The notes beneath the pieces are model-generated. The model did no database searches. It saw only the letters and a program-made list of their open reading frames with translations, and was not told the origin of the DNA. A program made the translations under genes and the position numbers. A stretch of DNA of 64,000 nucleotides, taken from contig JARWIR010000002.1 in assembly GCA_029959085.1 (NCBI GenBank), positions 47,178,233 to 47,242,232 of the forward strand. Direction: 5' to 3'. This DNA is from Nemophila menziesii. Its lineage: Eukaryota > Streptophyta > Magnoliopsida > Boraginales > Hydrophyllaceae. Positions within the stretch are counted from its first letter, which is position 1, and every line of letters begins with the position of its first letter. Shown here piece after piece: positions 60,864 through 64,000 of this stretch.

Positions 60864-61272
60864 TTTTTATATATGAATTAAAGAGTAAAGGTTTTAGACG
60901 GATTGATGATTTCTGAATTCTTACTTTCTGATCGTGAATTTAATTACAAGAATTTAATTCTTTGTTTTCACCATCTAAGTGTCTGAGAATATCTTGTTTA
61001 AGTGTATGAGGAGAAAATTTATTTAACGGGGAAGAATTTTTGCGGTTGTGTTTTGTTGTCTTTAGAGAGTATAGAAGCAGACTCGTATTTATAGAGTGCA
61101 GGAAGCGTTGGTTTATTAATTGATTATAAACCACCTTCCCATGATCTCCACCCCATACACTATTTTAGTGGGTAAGTTCTTTCAATTAATCCAGTTAACT
61201 TATCTCGGCACGTTCATGTCAACCCATCATGGGTGACATGGAAATAAAACTATTATTTCTTTCAGTCCAACA
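60864..61272 (-). repeat. 5' LTR of the decayed Copia
   Basis: It starts TGTTGGACTG at 61272 and ends next to the primer site, about 409 bp. It contains CTATAAATACG near 61085-61095 as a TATA box. The terminal CA has been lost. Confidence 0.7.
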
Positions 61273-61514
61273 TACAACCATCGATTGGGAAAGGGATTAA
61301 GGGACATGGTGAGATAGAAAGTGAACATCGATTGGGAGAGGGATTGGGGGACATGGTGAGAAAGAAAGTTAACTATAAAAGAAAATAATATATTCATAAT
61401 CCAAGAAATTACGATTTACGACATGGAAAGAAAAGGAAAAGGATAGTAAAGAACTAAAGATAATAATACCAGTTCGATAAAAAGGCACAATTATATATAG
61501 TAAAAACAAGTTTC

Positions 61515-62489
61515 ATTTGTCCACTTTGCGATGATTTATGGTTTGCATTCTCGTTGATAAATGCTCACACACTTCTTGCTCAATCAGATTTCTTGGTTCT
61601 GTGACATTTTCCTTTTTAGTTTAAACTTTGTTGAGACGCTGTTACAAGTCTGGCTGAGGATCCGAATAGCAACTCGTTGTAGTTGAGGGCAGTGACCTCC
61701 ATATGTGAACCACCAAGTGTCTGAAACAAACAGTTGAACATTAATTATAAACAAAATCTAAGTAAAGAGCGTTAAAAGCGAACAAAGATATTATGCAAAA
61801 CCTGGAGCAAGACGGGATCAATTTTGTTGAGAACTTCCTTCACGAAAGGATCCTTTAATCATTCGATACTCATCTAACTGTTGAACGATCAAGTTAACAA
61901 CTCTTTGGTTCTCAGCCATTCGTGTAACACATTTAAACAAACTGAAAATGACTTCTTCATCACAGAACAAACTGGGAGAGTAGAAGAAACAAGGATTTAA
62001 ATAGTATCCTGCAGAATGAAGAGGGCTATGAAGATCTGCATTCCATATCTCATCGATTGCTTTCCACACTAGTAAGTAGTGAGATGATTTATTTTGGAAA
62101 TTGTCTTTAATTTCCTCCTTCACTTGATCAAGTTTATCATATATAAAACCAATGTTAGCCTTAGATTTATCGTTAAAAAATTGTAGAGCTTCCACTATTG
62201 GCATAGCTGCATTTATGACCATCTTTGCCCCGTTCCAGAACAATCTGTCTGCTACCAAATCAGCTAACCTTTTTCCCTCCATTGTATAAGAGTTAAAGAA
62301 TGCTTTTACCCTTTCTTCCTCGTTAACCATAGTGTTAAGAGTTAAAATCATTGTAATCGACCCATGATCCGGAATCGCAGCATCAGAGTAAAGAAAACCG
62401 GCTAGGATTTTTGCCTTATCCAGTGTGATTTTGCACGAGTTAAAGTGAAAGAAATTGTTTTGGGTCTGGCCCATATTGTGGGTGCCCAT
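61515..62489 (-). pseudogene. hAT-transposase-like pseudogene, C-terminal part
   Basis: The main frame (62489-61818) carries the late catalytic region of hAT transposases and their domesticated BED-finger relatives: RLFWNGAKMVINAAMPIVEAL, KANIGFIYDKLDQVKEEI, LLVWKAIDEIWNADLHSPLH, AAGYYLNP-like SAGYYLNPCFFYS. A frameshift near 61840 separates the next stretch (VKEVLNKIDPVLLQ). After a GT-AG intron an exon at about 61719-61626 reads WWFTYGGHCPQLQRVAIRIL, the start of the hAT dimerisation domain, which then decays (IEQEVCEHL near 61560). The N-terminal BED finger and DUF659 part are missing. Confidence 0.75.
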
Positions 62490-62940
62490 AACGGGTTAAC
62501 CCAACCCATTGTGGTAGTTATTACATTAATAACTAGTATATAAATAACTTCATGGAAGTTATTTCAGATTAGAATATATCAGACACATTTTCAGATACGT
62601 TTCTTTCTCTTCTCTGCCTTATACTAATAATAGTTTTTATTGATTATGAGCGATGAGTGAGCTACTTCCTCACTAAATAAAAAATTTGTAGAATTTTAAA
62701 TTAAAAATGAATTTTTTTATCATCAAATCAAATTTTTTATTAATTACCAACTTCATAGTCATCTCTTACAAGCATAAGGCCCACCATCGGATTTTATACC
62801 TTGTAAAGTCCACTCTTCTTTTTAGCAAAGACATTACATAACTAAAAAACTACTCGGCCCAATATTACAAATGGACTATACGTTAACTATTACAAGAATT
62901 GGTTACAATTAAGACAAAAGAAATTCCCATTAAAATAAAA
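62490..62940. other. Spacer
   Basis: AT-rich, no gene seen. Confidence 0.4.
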
Positions 62941-63465
62941 TTACAATCTCTCAGCTATTTCACTAACTTTTTTATTCTTCAACTTCCTTTCTTTAACTTT
63001 AATTTTCTCCATATCACAAATACGCCCAAAAGTTTGCTCTTCATTCAAAAGAACCCCACCATGTTCTATTTCATTCCTTTGCCACCATATAATATAGATG
63101 AAAGTTGTAATTAACAAACTAACCACCATCTTCATTTCATTGCACTTCAAATCAATCAACTTATCATAAAATTCAACAAAATCTCTCGGTACCCATGTTA
63201 TCTCACAAATTCTCAAGATTCTGATTAAAATTCTTCTAGAGTATGAACCTGAGAAGAATAAGTGTATATTATCTTCACTAACTGCCTTGCAAAAGCTACA
63301 TAAATGGTTAATTTGTCAACCCCACTCTAACATCCTCTTCTTAGTACTCAATCTATTTTGTATATCCAACCAAGATATGAAAGAACACCTCGGTATATTA
63401 GCTTTAGCCCAGATAAAACTGCTCCAGTTAACATCTTCAGTAAATGAATTGTTCTGACCTATATG
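62941..63465 (-). mobile_element. LINE remnant, zinc-binding (zf-RVT) region
   Basis: It reads FIWAKANIPRCSFISWLDIQ, NRLSTKKRMLEWG, stop, INHLCSFCKAVSEDNIHLFF, then WWQRNEIEHGG. This is the zf-RVT domain and following linker found at the C-terminus of plant LINE reverse transcriptases. One stop and lack of the upstream RT show it is broken. Confidence 0.7.
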
Positions 63466-64000
63466 TCAAATTATTATTATTTGATTATTTCAACTTGGTA
63501 AGTGTGTAACTTACTGGGAATGATTTAAAATTTTTATTCTTACTTGTTGCATGGACATATATTCCCTTAAGTATGAGTCTACATGATAGACATACACATG
63601 TATTATAGTTGTAGTAAGAGATATATGAATATTGATTTTAATCCCTAAGTCATATGGAGAAGAAAATTGTAATTTCATAATATTTATATATATATATTTC
63701 AACTTTATTTGAGTGTGGTATGTCACTCTAGGTAGTATATGTTGACAAGTCTAGACATAAACTTATGTTACATATTTATTTAATTTAAGAATATGTCCTA
63801 TTTATATTCAGTGATCATGATTTTTCTTGGTCTTACTTCCAACCCACCCACCCTTGTGAGTCCACCTAAATTTACCTCTATATCAAATTTAAAATTATTT
63901 TCTATATGTTTTAGAAATTGAATACTGCCGAATATATACTAACTTCTTCATCAATCTTGAACCCCATATTTTTCTTAAACATTACATTTATATATGTAAA
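63466..64000. other. Terminal spacer
   Basis: AT-rich, no recognisable feature. Confidence 0.4.

Larger units (their letters stand above)
55690..61272 (-). mobile_element. Decayed Copia element, 5' LTR to reverse transcriptase
   Basis: Minus-strand order: LTR (61272 to about 60864, starts TGTTGG), primer site TGGTATCAGAGC (60862-60851), leader with an extra frame (60238-59630), gag (59222-58629), protease, integrase, and reverse transcriptase ending near 55690. RNase H and the 3' LTR are missing. Many frameshifts and stops show it is old. Confidence 0.85.

Overview
The window is nuclear DNA of a flowering plant, most likely a eudicot. Evidence: spliced genes with plant-type architectures (type I MADS-box; PHD-SWIB-Plus3-GYF), AT-rich spacers, and many plant transposon classes (Copia, LINE, hAT, CACTA, Mutator-like, SINE, MITEs). 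I cannot name the species. Genes are few and repeats dominate.

Layout. 1-3238 is a duplicated block carrying a broken type I MADS-box gene; its sister block at 45025-48155 carries an intact copy (46479-47090). The 3' end and LTR of a decayed Copia element follow at 3239-4850, then a diverged remnant of the MADS upstream region (6520-6725). 7535-10734 is a second duplicated block with a sister at 39393-42545. A CACTA-type terminus (10735-11080), a (GA)n tract and a 222-bp near-perfect hairpin (11745-11966) come next.

12635-23306 (minus) is a nine-exon PHD-SWIB-Plus3 gene. It is split in exon 4 by a complete, very young Copia element (14546-21221) in antisense orientation, with 1.0-kb LTRs, a CACGG target duplication and one 1360-residue gag-pol frame. 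From 24.2 to 30 kb there are a LINE remnant, minisatellites, a CACTA-like remnant, a 179-bp Mutator-like MITE and a hAT-like element. 31070-34503 (minus) is a ten-exon paralogue that keeps a C-terminal GYF domain; its frame is open except for one extra base in exon 3. Both paralogues appear to contain a U12-type AT-AC intron at the same place. A third partial paralogue (44363-44811, plus) lies between a CACTA terminus and a Copia tail.

35.3-38.8 kb is a tandem array of a roughly 640-bp AT-rich repeat, interrupted by a 1038-bp insertion with a 9-bp target duplication and followed by a tRNA-derived SINE. 48.1-53 kb holds two near-identical 0.7-0.8-kb repeats; 53-55.7 kb has a GC-rich segment and probable Gypsy-type non-coding DNA. 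55.7-61.3 kb is a decayed Copia on the minus strand with a canonical tRNA-iMet primer site and an unusual extra frame in its leader. 61.5-62.5 kb is a hAT-transposase-like pseudogene and 62.9-63.5 kb a LINE zinc-binding remnant.

The genes form no operon-like unit. The main story is local duplication of two regulatory gene families (MADS-box and chromatin-type PHD/SWIB) followed by transposon-driven loss of some copies.
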